Positions 35,062-43,726 of a DNA stretch of 45,929 nucleotides are shown piece after piece (positions within the stretch are counted from its first letter, which is position 1; every line of letters starts with the position of its first letter). The stretch is from Rhodospirillales bacterium 20-60-12. GTDB lineage: Bacteria; Pseudomonadota; Alphaproteobacteria; Acetobacterales; Acetobacteraceae. The translations under genes were made by a program, and so were the position numbers. Under the pieces are notes generated by a model. That model was not told where the DNA came from. It saw only the letters and a program-made list of their open reading frames with translations, and ran no database searches. The stretch is taken from assembly GCA_002255495.1 (NCBI GenBank), contig NCAP01000004.1, positions 1 through 45,929 of the forward strand, read 5' to 3'.

Positions 35062-37404
35062 TCAGAAAAGTTTTTTTGCTGCTTTTTGTTCACAAAAAGC
35101 AGACCCTTCCTTGCCGCCTCCCAACGCCCGCAAAATCGCCTCCGGCGTCGCCGGCGCGCAGAGTGTCAGGGCCGCCGGCCAACCTGCCGCGGCGGCAACC
35201 GCTTCCTGAATCGCCAAAAAGCAGGATATGGCCAAGGTAAAAGGCGGCTCACCGATCGCTTTTGAGCGAAAAATCGTCGGCTTGGCATTGGGTGCATCCG
35301 CCAGAAGATGCGTGTTGAAAATCGGCGGCACATCGCGGCTCGTCGGAATTTTGTAGGTCGATGGCGCATGGGTGCGCAGGCGGCCTGCCTGGTCCCAGAC
35401 CAATTCCTCCATCGTCATCCAGCCTTGCCCCTGCACGAATCCGCCCTCAATCTGGCCGATATCAACGGCCGGATTCAGCGATGCGCCGGTATCGTGAATG
35501 ATATCGACCCGCAAAATACGATTCTCGCCGGTCAATATGTCGATTGCGGCTTCCGTGGCGCAGGCACCATAGGAAAAATAGTAAAACGGGCTCCCGGTCA
35601 TCGAGGCCTGATCAAAATGAATGTCCGGCGTCCGGTAATATCCGGTGGCCGAGAGCGATACGCGCTCAGCCCAGCAAAGCTGCGCCAGATCAGGGAAACT
35701 GATGGAGCGGTTGCCCAGATATACATAGCCGCCCGAGAACACCACATCATCGGCAGCGCCGCCGAATTTTGCCGCGGCAATCGCCGCCATGCGCGATTTG
35801 ATGATATCGGCTGCGGCCTTCGCCGCCATGCCATTGATATCCGAACCCGATGATGCGGCAGTCGCCGAGGTATTTGGTATTTTATCGGTCCGGGTTGAAG
35901 ATATATGAACATGCTCGCGCTCGATCTGAAAGCAGCTGGCAACGATCTGCGCCACTTTCACATACAGCCCTTGGCCCATTTCGGTGCCGCCATGATTCAA
36001 ATGAACGCTGCCATCGGTATAGACATGCAACAGCGCACCGGCCTGATTGAGCGACGGCAAATTGAATGAAATGCCGAACTTCACGGCATAGGTCACCAGC
36101 GCCTTTTTGATATAAGGGTGCGACGCATTGAATTGTGCAATCTCACCTCGGCGGCGCGCGATATCGGCCGCGGTTTTGAGTTCCTCGAGCAGGCGCGGGG
36201 TGTTATTCTCACCGATCGACTGGCCGTAAGGCGTGGTATCCTGCCCGGGCCCGTAATGATTGATCTGCCGCACCGCCTCGCTCGACAGGCCAAGCCGCTC
36301 GGCAATCCGCACGATCACCGCTTCAATGGCAAACATGCCCTGCGGGCCGCCAAATCCGCGAAACGCCGTATTGGACACCGTGTTGGTTTTGCAGGCATAA
36401 CCTGAAACCTTCACATTCGGCAGCCAATAGACATTATCGACATGGCAAAGCGCGCGCGTCAGCACCGGCCCGGATAAATCGGCCACATGCCCCGCCCGCA
36501 GCGCAATCATCATGTCCAGGCCCAGAATGCGCCCCGCATCATCAAAGCCCACCGAAAAACGAGCCAGCGTGTCATGGCGTTTGCCGGTCAAAAGCATGTC
36601 CACATCGCGCGACAGCCGCAGTTTCACCGGCTCACCGCAGCGCGCCGCGAGCAGTGCCGCCATGCCGGCAATCAACGAGGCATGGCTCTCCTTGCCGCCG
36701 AATGCACCACCCATCCGCCGGACCTCAACCGTAATCGCCGCGTAGGGACGAGCCAGCAAGCGCGCTGCGATATGCTGCACTTCAGTCGGATGCTGGGTCG
36801 AGGAAAATATATGCATCTCGCCGTTTTCCTGTGGTGTGGCCACGGCAATTTGCGTCTCGAGATAAAAATGATCCTGCCCGCCGGCACTTGTCTCCCCGCT
36901 CAGACAGTGCGGCGCCTCCGCGATCGCACGCGCTGCGTCGCCGCGCTGCATATGCAGCGGTGCCACAACAAAACGCTCGGCCTGCAACGCCGCCTCGATG
37001 GTCAGATAAGCGGGCAAATCCTCGTAGGTCACCCGCACCAGCTTCGCCGCATCCCGCGCTTGCGCAAAGCTGCGTGCGGCAATGATGGCGATCGCCTGGC
37101 CCTCATGTTCGACAATCTGATCGGCCAGCAAAACCTCGCCTTTCATGATCGGTCCGGCATCGTTCAGCCCCGGAATATCGCGCGCCGTCATCACGCAAAC
37201 AACACCCTCGGCCGCCTCCACGCTGGAGAGATCCAGCATCAGGATTCGCGCATGGGCGCGGTCCGAGAGAATCACCCAGCCATGCAGCAGACCCTCCGGC
37301 TCCTTCATGTCATCAATATAAAGCGCGCTGCCCTGCACATGCCGCGCCGCACTGTCATGGATGGCGGATTGATGAACGCCGCTGGCAATGACGCGCGCAT
37401 TCAT
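35062..37404 (-). CDS. xdhB: Xanthine dehydrogenase, molybdenum-binding subunit
   Basis: A 780-residue protein. The ATG at 37402-37404 overlaps the xdhA stop (ATGA), so this start is preferred over an in-frame TTG three codons upstream. It binds the molybdopterin cofactor and hydroxylates hypoxanthine and xanthine. Family parts include MGGAFGGKESHA, AFRGFGGPQGMF, and the catalytic Glu in AIGEPPFTLAIS near the C terminus. The last dozen codons (35062-35102) lie in a hairpin repeat and read SAFCEQKAAKKLF, a tail unlike the family. XdhC, the usual maturation factor, is not nearby. Confidence 0.93.
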   Translation of the reverse strand: MNARVIASGVHQSAIHDSAARHVQGSALYIDDMKEPEGLLHGWVILSDRAHARILMLDLSSVEAAEGVVCVMTARDIPGLNDAGPIMKGEVLLADQIVEHEGQAIAIIAARSFAQARDAAKLVRVTYEDLPAYLTIEAALQAERFVVAPLHMQRGDAARAIAEAPHCLSGETSAGGQDHFYLETQIAVATPQENGEMHIFSSTQHPTEVQHIAARLLARPYAAITVEVRRMGGAFGGKESHASLIAGMAALLAARCGEPVKLRLSRDVDMLLTGKRHDTLARFSVGFDDAGRILGLDMMIALRAGHVADLSGPVLTRALCHVDNVYWLPNVKVSGYACKTNTVSNTAFRGFGGPQGMFAIEAVIVRIAERLGLSSEAVRQINHYGPGQDTTPYGQSIGENNTPRLLEELKTAADIARRRGEIAQFNASHPYIKKALVTYAVKFGISFNLPSLNQAGALLHVYTDGSVHLNHGGTEMGQGLYVKVAQIVASCFQIEREHVHISSTRTDKIPNTSATAASSGSDINGMAAKAAADIIKSRMAAIAAAKFGGAADDVVFSGGYVYLGNRSISFPDLAQLCWAERVSLSATGYYRTPDIHFDQASMTGSPFYYFSYGACATEAAIDILTGENRILRVDIIHDTGASLNPAVDIGQIEGGFVQGQGWMTMEELVWDQAGRLRTHAPSTYKIPTSRDVPPIFNTHLLADAPNAKPTIFRSKAIGEPPFTLAISCFLAIQEAVAAAAGWPAALTLCAPATPEAILRALGGGKEGSAFCEQKAAKKLF
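35070..35102. repeat. Hairpin repeat, copy 1
   Basis: A T7 run (35071-35077) bounded by G is followed by an 11-bp inverted repeat: CTGCTTTTTGT (35079-35089) pairs with ACAAAAAGCAG (35092-35102). The core TTTTTGTTCACAAAAA is identical to the reverse complement of copy 2 at 43735-43773, while the outer three pairs differ in a compensated way. It overlaps the last codons of xdhB. Confidence 0.75.
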
Positions 37405-38795
37405 AACTGCCAAACATCCTCAACCGACAGCGATTGCTCTTGCTGAGCCAGCAATTTTTGCAGGATGCCGCAGCTTGCTTGCCGGCGATAATCCGCACTG
37501 CCCCGAAAATCGCTGAGCGGGGTAAAATCCTCATCAATCGCACTGAGCAGCGCCGCCGGCTCATGCCGCCCGCCCACCAATGCCGCTTCAATGGCGCGGG
37601 CGCGCACAGGGGTTGCCGCCATGCCGCCGAAGGCCGCACGAACATCAATGAGGCGATCATTGTCCCGGGTCAGCCGAAACGCCGCCGATACGGTGGAAAT
37701 ATCCTGCTCATAGCGCTTGGCGAGCTTATATGTATGGAAACTCTGCGCCGGTGCCAATAACGGTATCCTGATACGCCACAGATATTCGCCCTCACGCAGA
37801 ATAGTCTTGCGGTAACCCGCAAAGAAATCGCCAGCCTGCACCTCGCGTACACCATGGATCGAGCGGAGCGTTAAAATGGCATCGAGAGCGATCAGGCAAG
37901 GGGCTGAATCGCCGATCGGCGAGGCATTGCACAAATTACCACCCATGCTCGCGACATTACGAATCTGCAGCGAGCCGATCCGGCGCACCATGGCGGCAAA
38001 AGCGGGAAAGAGGCGTTCGAGAAACGGCAACAGAGTGCTGTAAGAGGCAGCCGCGCCAATCATCAATGCATCTTCGCTCAGCTTCACCTCGCGCAATGCG
38101 GCAAGGTTGCGCAGTGAAATCAATGGCCCGGGGTCTGCGCCGTATTTGGCAATGGCCACACCAAGGTCGGTCCCGCCGGCCAACAGCTTCGCCGATGGCG
38201 TATTGTGCAAAGCCCGATCCAACTCATCCAGATCCGCCGGTGCTGCCGCATTGATGCAAGCGTCAGGCAGGGCCGCGACTGAGGCCGCCCAATGCGCCGG
38301 CAACAAGCTTTGCGGCCGTGCGGCAATATCATGCGCCGCATCGATAATCGGGCGATACCCTGTGCAGCGGCATAGATTACCGGCCAGCATTTCATGCAGC
38401 GCCGGCCGTGTTGCAGGACTTTGCTCATAGGCAAACAGGCTCATCACAAAGCCTGGCGTGCAAAATCCGCATTGGCTGGCATGGCGCTCCACCATGAGCT
38501 CCTGAACCTGGTGCAATGAAGGCGCCTTGGCGAGCGCTTCGGTGGTTACCACCAATTTGCCGTCCAATTCGTGGGTCAGCATCAGGCAGGAATTGACCGC
38601 CCGAAATGCAATCTGCCCGTCTTCATCAAGCTGCCCGATGGCCACCGTACAGGCGCCGCAATCACCCTCAGCGCAGCCTTCCTTGGTCGCCGTCAGCCGC
38701 TCGGCAAGCCGCAGATGATCGAGCAACGTCACAACAGGGCCCAATGAGCTGACCTGCCGCATCGCCCCGTTCAGGCTGAAATGGATTTCATTCAT
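37401..38795 (-). CDS. xdhA: Xanthine dehydrogenase, iron-sulfur/FAD subunit
   Basis: A 464-residue protein. The ATG at 38793-38795 is preceded by GGAGAG, and MNEIHFSLNG is the normal family start; longer frames would read through the structured DNA upstream. The N-terminal ferredoxin-type [2Fe-2S] ligands lie in EGCAEGDCGACTV. The second cluster ligands lie in SQCGFCTPG and CRCTGYRPI. The FAD domain follows with KLLAGGTDLGV and SMGGNLCNASPIGD. It passes electrons from the molybdenum subunit to NAD. The next gene overlaps by four bases. Confidence 0.94.
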   Translation of the reverse strand: MNEIHFSLNGAMRQVSSLGPVVTLLDHLRLAERLTATKEGCAEGDCGACTVAIGQLDEDGQIAFRAVNSCLMLTHELDGKLVVTTEALAKAPSLHQVQELMVERHASQCGFCTPGFVMSLFAYEQSPATRPALHEMLAGNLCRCTGYRPIIDAAHDIAARPQSLLPAHWAASVAALPDACINAAAPADLDELDRALHNTPSAKLLAGGTDLGVAIAKYGADPGPLISLRNLAALREVKLSEDALMIGAAASYSTLLPFLERLFPAFAAMVRRIGSLQIRNVASMGGNLCNASPIGDSAPCLIALDAILTLRSIHGVREVQAGDFFAGYRKTILREGEYLWRIRIPLLAPAQSFHTYKLAKRYEQDISTVSAAFRLTRDNDRLIDVRAAFGGMAATPVRARAIEAALVGGRHEPAALLSAIDEDFTPLSDFRGSADYRRQASCGILQKLLAQQEQSLSVEDVWQL

Positions 38796-38846
38796 GTCGC
38801 TCTCCGTCAGCAGCACGGCCCGGATGTGCATGTTCAGGGCGCGCAT

Positions 38847-38924
38847 GGTGGATCGATCCTGGCTTTAATCGACCCACCTTAGTCTCAGCGCGTTCCGAGC
38901 CTGATCGTTTTACAACGACACGCT
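38847..38924 (-). other. Structured intergenic DNA upstream of xdhA
   Basis: Two structures lie 52-129 bases upstream of the xdhA ATG. Near xdhA, GGTGGATCGAT (38847-38857) and ATCGACCCACC (38868-38878) are 11-base arms with one mismatch. Beyond it, AGCGCG (38887-38892) pairs with CACGCT (38919-38924), enclosing TCGTT/AACGA closed by a GTAA tetraloop when read on the minus strand (38905-38918). The sequence resembles dispersed alphaproteobacterial intergenic palindromes, but could be an RNA leader element. No promoter was recognised with confidence. Confidence 0.5.
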
Positions 38925-38996
38925 CTATGTTCATGTTGTCGATCAATGTCATCGGTGTAGCTGGAGTCAAGCAACTCCATCAAAACCAATATTGAT

Positions 38997-40088
38997 CTAA
39001 CTCAATTTACCTTCGACACCATCGACAAGCGTTTGCATGCCCGAGAGCGTATTATCATCCATGGTCTGACCGGCCGCGAGGAATATTTTGCCCGACTGAT
39101 CGGTAAGCGGTCCGACAAACACTTTGTTCTTCCCACTTTTGATGTCGGCCACCGTCTGGGTCGCCAATGCCGCAACCTCAGGCGGCATGTTGCGGAACGG
39201 TGCCATGGCCAGCATCCCGGAATGAAAACCGCCCCAGGTATTGTCGCTGGTCCAGGTCCCGGCCAATTGGTCCTTGATCCGCTGAGTATAATAGCCGCCC
39301 CATTTATTGACGATGGCCGTTAGTTGCGTGTGCGGGGCGAATTTGATCATGTCGGTCGCCTCGCCGAACGCCTTGATCCCGCGGCTGGCCGCGGTTTGCA
39401 ACGGCGTTGGTGAATCGGTGTGCTGGGTCAGAATATCGCAGCCCTGATCGATCAAGGCTTTCGCGGCATCACCCTCTTTGCCCGGATCATACCAGGAATC
39501 GATCATGATGAATTTCAATGTGGCGTGCGGATTGACGCTGCGCATGCCGAGCAGAAATGCATTCATGCCTTGCACAACTTCGGGCACCGGAACCGATGCC
39601 ACATATCCGGCAACACCGTTTTTCGACAATTTGCCGGCAATCACACCCTGCACATAGCGGCCCTGATAAAAGCGGATATCGTATGTGCCGAGATTTTTGG
39701 CATCCTTATAGCCGGTGCAATGCTCGAAATTCACGCCCGGATTCTGCGCCGCCACTTTGACCATGTAATTCATATAGCCAAATGACGTGCCGAAAATCAG
39801 CTTGTGCCCGCTCGCTGCCAACTGCGCGAAAACGGTCTGCGATTCCGGCCCCTCCGGCACGTTCTCCACATAGCTGGTGATGATTTTCGAGCCCAAGGCC
39901 GCCTGGGCCTGTTTACGGCCGACATCATGCTGATAGGTCCAGCCGAAATCCCCGACCGGCCCCAAATACACAAACCCGACCTTCAGCGGTTCGGCCGCCT
40001 CGGCCTTGCCGATCAAGGACGCCGAACCCGCGGCGGCAAGCCCGGCACCCAGGCCGGCGGTAAAGCGACGGCGATTTATAAGCGACAT
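38997..40088 (-). CDS. BMP-family (PnrA/Med) ABC substrate-binding protein
   Basis: A 363-residue periplasmic protein of the basic-membrane-protein family, whose known members bind purine nucleosides or bases. A Tat-type signal (NRRRFTAGLGAGLAAAG) precedes mature KVGFVYLGPVGDFGWTYQHDVGR, the first ligand-contact region of the family. Further features are FGTSFGYMNYM, GYVASVPVPEVVQGMNAFLLG, QGCDILTQHTDSPTPLQ and DNTWGGFHSGMLAMAPF. The neighbourhood of xanthine dehydrogenase and guanine deaminase supports a purine ligand. No ABC permease or ATPase gene is in the window, so its transporter is encoded elsewhere. It starts 43 bases after the Tsx-like gene. Confidence 0.88.
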   Translation of the reverse strand: MSLINRRRFTAGLGAGLAAAGSASLIGKAEAAEPLKVGFVYLGPVGDFGWTYQHDVGRKQAQAALGSKIITSYVENVPEGPESQTVFAQLAASGHKLIFGTSFGYMNYMVKVAAQNPGVNFEHCTGYKDAKNLGTYDIRFYQGRYVQGVIAGKLSKNGVAGYVASVPVPEVVQGMNAFLLGMRSVNPHATLKFIMIDSWYDPGKEGDAAKALIDQGCDILTQHTDSPTPLQTAASRGIKAFGEATDMIKFAPHTQLTAIVNKWGGYYTQRIKDQLAGTWTSDNTWGGFHSGMLAMAPFRNMPPEVAALATQTVADIKSGKNKVFVGPLTDQSGKIFLAAGQTMDDNTLSGMQTLVDGVEGKLS

Positions 40089-40131
40089 TCCGTATCATCC
40101 TTCTCTGCAGTTTTTCGCGTCAAACGCTTGC

Positions 40132-41013
40132 TCAATTGAAATTATAACCAACCTCGAAAAATACCGCGTGTTGCTGCGCGCCATCCACATACGGCTTATA
40201 GGTGCCGAATTTATTGTACCAATATTCGTAGCCGACACCGGCCATGATATGACCCGGCTCGTATCCGACGATTGATCCAACATCGACGAGAATCTTCGGA
40301 TGCGCAAGAATTTCCGTATGATGGTAGAAATCCTGATAATTGCCCTTGCCCTTCGGGCCGATAATATTGGCATAGCCGGTGAACTGCATCGGCACGCCGG
40401 CGATTTTGAAGGGGATCATCCAGGCGGTTTCAATGGATGGCGCTACATCAAAATTATTCGAGCCGCCCTTGGGATAGAACCCGTCAGTGTCCCATTCATG
40501 CGTCGCTTCCAGCGAAATATTCCAATACCCGGCCGGCACCGCAATATCGAATTGCGGCCCGATCACAACATACCGCTTATAAGAGCCAAAAGCGTCGTTC
40601 TGCGTGTCATAATCCCCGCCGATCCGCAGGCCGATATCGGCGATCGGGCCGAAGGCAAAATCCTTGGTGCCGGTGATCTTGTTGCCGCTCAAAGTGGAGC
40701 GCACCAGCCCGTAAAATTCGGCCGATCCGGTGTCAGAATTGGCCCCCAGCGCATTATTCGACGGATCACCCTTGCCGAATTGCTCCAAATCGAAGCTCGC
40801 GAAGTTCGAGCCATAGGTCCAGCCATTGGCATATGAGAAATTCAGCGCGTTTTCCGTCGTCGGATGGCCGTTATTCGTGCCCGGCTGCTGATCCTGCCAG
40901 AGCGTGCGGTAGCTGATATAGATGTCCTGATACTGGATCGAGCTGGCGCGCGCCTGCGCGCACGTGAACATAATCGCGCAGCCCGCCAAGGCCGCAAGAG
41001 CGTATTTTTGCAT
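40132..41013 (-). CDS. Tsx-like outer-membrane nucleoside channel
   Basis: A 293-residue beta-barrel. The ATG at 41011-41013 follows GGGAGA, and residues 1-24 form a signal peptide ending ARA. The mature protein starts SSIQYQDIYISYRTLWQDQQPG and shows the alternating strands of the Tsx/nucleoside-specific channel family (NALNFSYANGWTYGSNFASFDL, EFYGLVRSTLSG, GLRIGGDYDTQ, QFDIAVPAGYWNISLEATHEW), ending in a terminal strand with Phe. It should let nucleosides or bases cross the outer membrane. The BMP binding protein gene follows closely, so uptake from the cell surface to the periplasm is encoded together. Confidence 0.82.
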   Translation of the reverse strand: MQKYALAALAGCAIMFTCAQARASSIQYQDIYISYRTLWQDQQPGTNNGHPTTENALNFSYANGWTYGSNFASFDLEQFGKGDPSNNALGANSDTGSAEFYGLVRSTLSGNKITGTKDFAFGPIADIGLRIGGDYDTQNDAFGSYKRYVVIGPQFDIAVPAGYWNISLEATHEWDTDGFYPKGGSNNFDVAPSIETAWMIPFKIAGVPMQFTGYANIIGPKGKGNYQDFYHHTEILAHPKILVDVGSIVGYEPGHIMAGVGYEYWYNKFGTYKPYVDGAQQHAVFFEVGYNFN

Positions 41014-41360
41014 GATGTAAAGTCTCCCAGAGTGATGAACATTACCGGCGTTCGTCGCGTCATCGGCGGGGCAGGGGCAGACATGGTGCGTGCTCTTTTC
41101 GGCAATGATCCACCAAACCTGATCCGGCTCCAGCCTTTGCAGCCATCGCCGGCTTTGCAGCTTCCATGCCAAATCGAGGCGTGCACATAAATATTCTAAA
41201 ACTGAGGGATCGTGCGGATTATGCGTGCGCCATCAAGCATGCGCTCCACCCGGCTGACAAATTTATGCCGGTAATTGTGCCATCATCATGTGCAAAAATG
41301 CCGAAACGAGTGGCGTTGCCTAAAATAGAGCGGATCGAACGAATTTATGTGTAATTGTGC
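41014..41360. other. 347-bp gap between guaD and the Tsx-like gene
   Basis: This is the longest gene-free stretch. On the minus strand, TGGCATG-GAAG-CTGC at 41157-41171 has sigma-54 GG-N10-GC spacing with mismatches in both boxes, so it is only a weak candidate promoter for the Tsx-like gene. Short open frames on both strands lack binding sites and family likeness. A purine riboswitch was looked for by eye and not found. Nothing else is evident. Confidence 0.3.
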
Positions 41361-42713
41361 TCAGATCTCATGGACCATCCGCCCACCCACCCAAACCCGC
41401 GCGATATTCGTCCGCTGAACCAGATAGATGATTTTTTGCAGCACATCCGCTGCGTCATCATCCGCCGTCACACCCAGATGACTATGCGGCGCATTCTGGT
41501 CGACCAGCATGGCATCGAACATATAGCCCGGCGCGAACTGCCCGATCGGTAAATCCAGTGCCGCACCTCCGCCGGCCGTAGCCAGCCAGAACGCCTCGCG
41601 AAAATCGATCCGCGCCCCCGGCACGCCCCGGCTGCCGGCTGGTTTCGTCGCGTCCACCCCATCCTCGCGCATGCGCGAAACCGTCACCGCATGGCGGGCA
41701 TTCTCCAGCACCGAAGGACTCGCACCGCCGGCAATATCAGTGCCCAACCCCACATGCAGCCCGCGGTCCAGCGCCGCCCGCAAGGGAAACACCGCATCGG
41801 CAAGATAGGAATTTGAAACCGGGCAATGGGCAATGCCCGCTCCCGCCGCGCCGATCAGGTCCATATCCGCCGCCGAGACGAAATTGCCGTGCGCCAGCAC
41901 GGTGCGCCTGGTCAGCAAGCCAAAATCCGCCAGGGCGGCCGCGTCACTCTGCCCGGTGCGGGCCAGCACATGTTGATGCTCCCAGTCGCCCTCCGAGCAA
42001 TGGGTCTGCACGTGGCAGCCGGTCTGCGTCGCCAAAGCGCCCAGAAGCTGCAGCAATTCATCAGTGCAGGCGGGAATGAAGCGCGGCGTAATCACCGGCC
42101 ATACCAGCCTCGGCACATTGCCCGGCAGCGCCTGCACCTGGGCGATGAAATCCCGTGTCTCATCCGCCGCCAACGCCGCCGATGCATCGCGGTAGAACGC
42201 CGGGCAGGTCTGCGGATGATCCATCGCCACCCGCCCAACCAACGCCCGCTGCCCGCGCTGGAGGCATAATTCCGCGAGCTTCAAACTGGCGGGCAAATGG
42301 ATGGTGGCAAAATACAGCGCCGTCGTGGTGCCGTTCGCCAGCAGCGTGTCGATCAACCGCCCATAGATTTCCGCCGCAAAGCCGACATCCTCATAACGCG
42401 CTTCAAGCGGGAATGTGTGCTCCATCAGCCACCGATCGAGCGGCAAATCCAGCGCCTTGCCCAATTGCGGGAATTGCGGCGCATGGACATGCAAATCAAC
42501 CAGCCCAGGCAGCAAATATTGCCCTGGCCGCAACGTCACCAAAGCGCCCCGCGCCGCATAATCAGCGCATAAACGAGGCGGGCAGCCCGGCAGCACCTCC
42601 GCAATCACCCCGGCCTCATCAATCAGGATCAGCGCGTCCAAAAGGGCTTCAATCTGGCCGCAGACCGGGGCATGGATCAGGTTGCCGCGAACGGCCTTGT
42701 TGTGCAGGTTCAT
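41361..42713 (-). CDS. guaD: Guanine deaminase
   Basis: A 450-residue zinc amidohydrolase that converts guanine to xanthine, the substrate of the neighbouring xanthine dehydrogenase. The metal ligands are H75 and H77 in DLHVHAPQ, a His in QTHCSEGDWEH, another in LAHGNF, and the Asp in GLGTDIAGG. PQFPQLGKALDLPLDRWL and HCPVSNSYL are typical of guanine deaminases. The ATG at 42711-42713 matches the family start (KAVRGNL follows shortly). It is divergent from the LysR-type gene. Confidence 0.92.
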   Translation of the reverse strand: MNLHNKAVRGNLIHAPVCGQIEALLDALILIDEAGVIAEVLPGCPPRLCADYAARGALVTLRPGQYLLPGLVDLHVHAPQFPQLGKALDLPLDRWLMEHTFPLEARYEDVGFAAEIYGRLIDTLLANGTTTALYFATIHLPASLKLAELCLQRGQRALVGRVAMDHPQTCPAFYRDASAALAADETRDFIAQVQALPGNVPRLVWPVITPRFIPACTDELLQLLGALATQTGCHVQTHCSEGDWEHQHVLARTGQSDAAALADFGLLTRRTVLAHGNFVSAADMDLIGAAGAGIAHCPVSNSYLADAVFPLRAALDRGLHVGLGTDIAGGASPSVLENARHAVTVSRMREDGVDATKPAGSRGVPGARIDFREAFWLATAGGGAALDLPIGQFAPGYMFDAMLVDQNAPHSHLGVTADDDAADVLQKIIYLVQRTNIARVWVGGRMVHEI

Positions 42714-42724
42714 ACCCCCTCTTC

Positions 42725-42739
42725 GCATGTTCCGTGCCA
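42725..42739 (-). promoter_or_regulatory. Sigma-54-like promoter upstream of guaD
   Basis: On the minus strand the sequence reads TGGCACG-GAAC-ATGC: a perfect -24 box, correct GG-N10-GC spacing and one mismatch in the -12 box. The predicted start of transcription falls on the guaD ATG, so a working promoter would give a leaderless mRNA. Nitrogen control would make sense for purine catabolism. Confidence 0.4.
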
Positions 42740-42756
42740 GTTTTGCAGTCATCACC

Positions 42757-42773
42757 GCTCTCATCGTAAGAGC
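42757..42773. promoter_or_regulatory. Inverted repeat in the guaD-LysR divergent region
   Basis: GCTCT (42757-42761) and AGAGC (42769-42773) are separated by seven bases, close to the LysR-gene ATG at 42779. The size suits a LysR-type half-site pair, but the arms are short and the call is tentative. Confidence 0.3.
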
Positions 42774-42778
42774 AAGCC

Positions 42779-43726
42779 ATGGCAAAACACACCAACTACA
42801 AGGCCATCTCCTATTTCGACGCCGTGCGCCGCCACGGCTCGGTGCGCGAGGCAGCGCGCCATCTCGGCCTCGCCGCCTCGGCGGTCAATCGGCAAATCCT
42901 GAATTTTGAAAAAGCCGCCGGCCTGCCCTTGTTCGAACGCCTGCCTGGCGGCATGACGCTGACACCCGCCGGCGAGGTCTTTGCCCGCCACGTCATCGCC
43001 GTGCTCCAGGATGAACGGCGCGCGACCAGCGAGCTCGATGCGCTGCGCGGTCTGCGGCGCGGCGAAATCACCCTGGTCGCCGCGGAATCGACCTCCAGCA
43101 CCTTCCTGCCCGGCATTATCGGCAAAATGGCCGGCAAATATCCCGGCATCCAAATCCGCATCCACACCGCCGGGTCCAACTCCATCCCGGAATCCCTGAT
43201 CAAAGGCGAGGCCGATCTCGGGATCGCCTTCTCCTTGCCCCGGCATCGCGATCTGCAACAACTCGCCGTCGGCCGGTTTCGCCTCGGCGCCGTCATGCGC
43301 CCCGATCACCCCTTGGCCACCGAAGCCACCGATCAGCAAATCTCCTTCACCGCCTGCACCCGCCACCGGCTGATCCTGCCCAGCACCGATCTGTCGATCC
43401 ACACTCTGCTGGACCCCCAATTGCGCCGGTTCGAAGGGCGGATGGATATCGCCGCCGAAGCCAACTCGGTCGAATTGATGAAAAACCTAACCCTCGCGTT
43501 GAACGCCGTCTCATTCCAATCCCGCATCGGGCTGGAAGTCGAACAAGCCGCACAACAACTCATCCATCTGCCGCTCTACCGCCCCGGCCCGATCATCAAC
43601 GAGTTGGGCATCTATCTGCGCCAAGGCCGCTCACTCTCCACCGCCGTCGACCATTTCGTCGCCCTCGCCCGCGACGAACTCACCGCCCGCGAAGAGGCGG
43701 AGAACAAGCTCCACAAAGCCGGGTAG
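42779..43726 (+). CDS. LysR-family transcriptional regulator
   Basis: A 315-residue regulator. The winged helix-turn-helix is at about residues 8-65 (AISYFDAVRRHGSVREAARHL, AASAVNRQILNFEKAAGLPLFERL). The effector-binding domain follows (ITLVAAESTSSTFLPGIIGKM, GEADLGIAFSLPRHRDLQQL). It is divergent from guaD with 65 bases between starts. It most likely regulates guaD and perhaps the whole purine set, with a purine-derived effector; that is inferred from position. The 3' end is followed at once by hairpin repeat copy 2 and is overlapped by an open frame on the minus strand. Confidence 0.88.
   Translation: MAKHTNYKAISYFDAVRRHGSVREAARHLGLAASAVNRQILNFEKAAGLPLFERLPGGMTLTPAGEVFARHVIAVLQDERRATSELDALRGLRRGEITLVAAESTSSTFLPGIIGKMAGKYPGIQIRIHTAGSNSIPESLIKGEADLGIAFSLPRHRDLQQLAVGRFRLGAVMRPDHPLATEATDQQISFTACTRHRLILPSTDLSIHTLLDPQLRRFEGRMDIAAEANSVELMKNLTLALNAVSFQSRIGLEVEQAAQQLIHLPLYRPGPIINELGIYLRQGRSLSTAVDHFVALARDELTAREEAENKLHKAG

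Noticed and set aside
36487-37446. 319-codon plus-strand frame opposite xdhB.
   Set aside because: It is rich in His/Arg/Gln as expected for a reversed conserved gene, and lacks a binding site.
41014-41360. Possible purine riboswitch before the Tsx-like gene.
   Set aside because: No three-way junction or conserved purine-aptamer core could be drawn on either strand.
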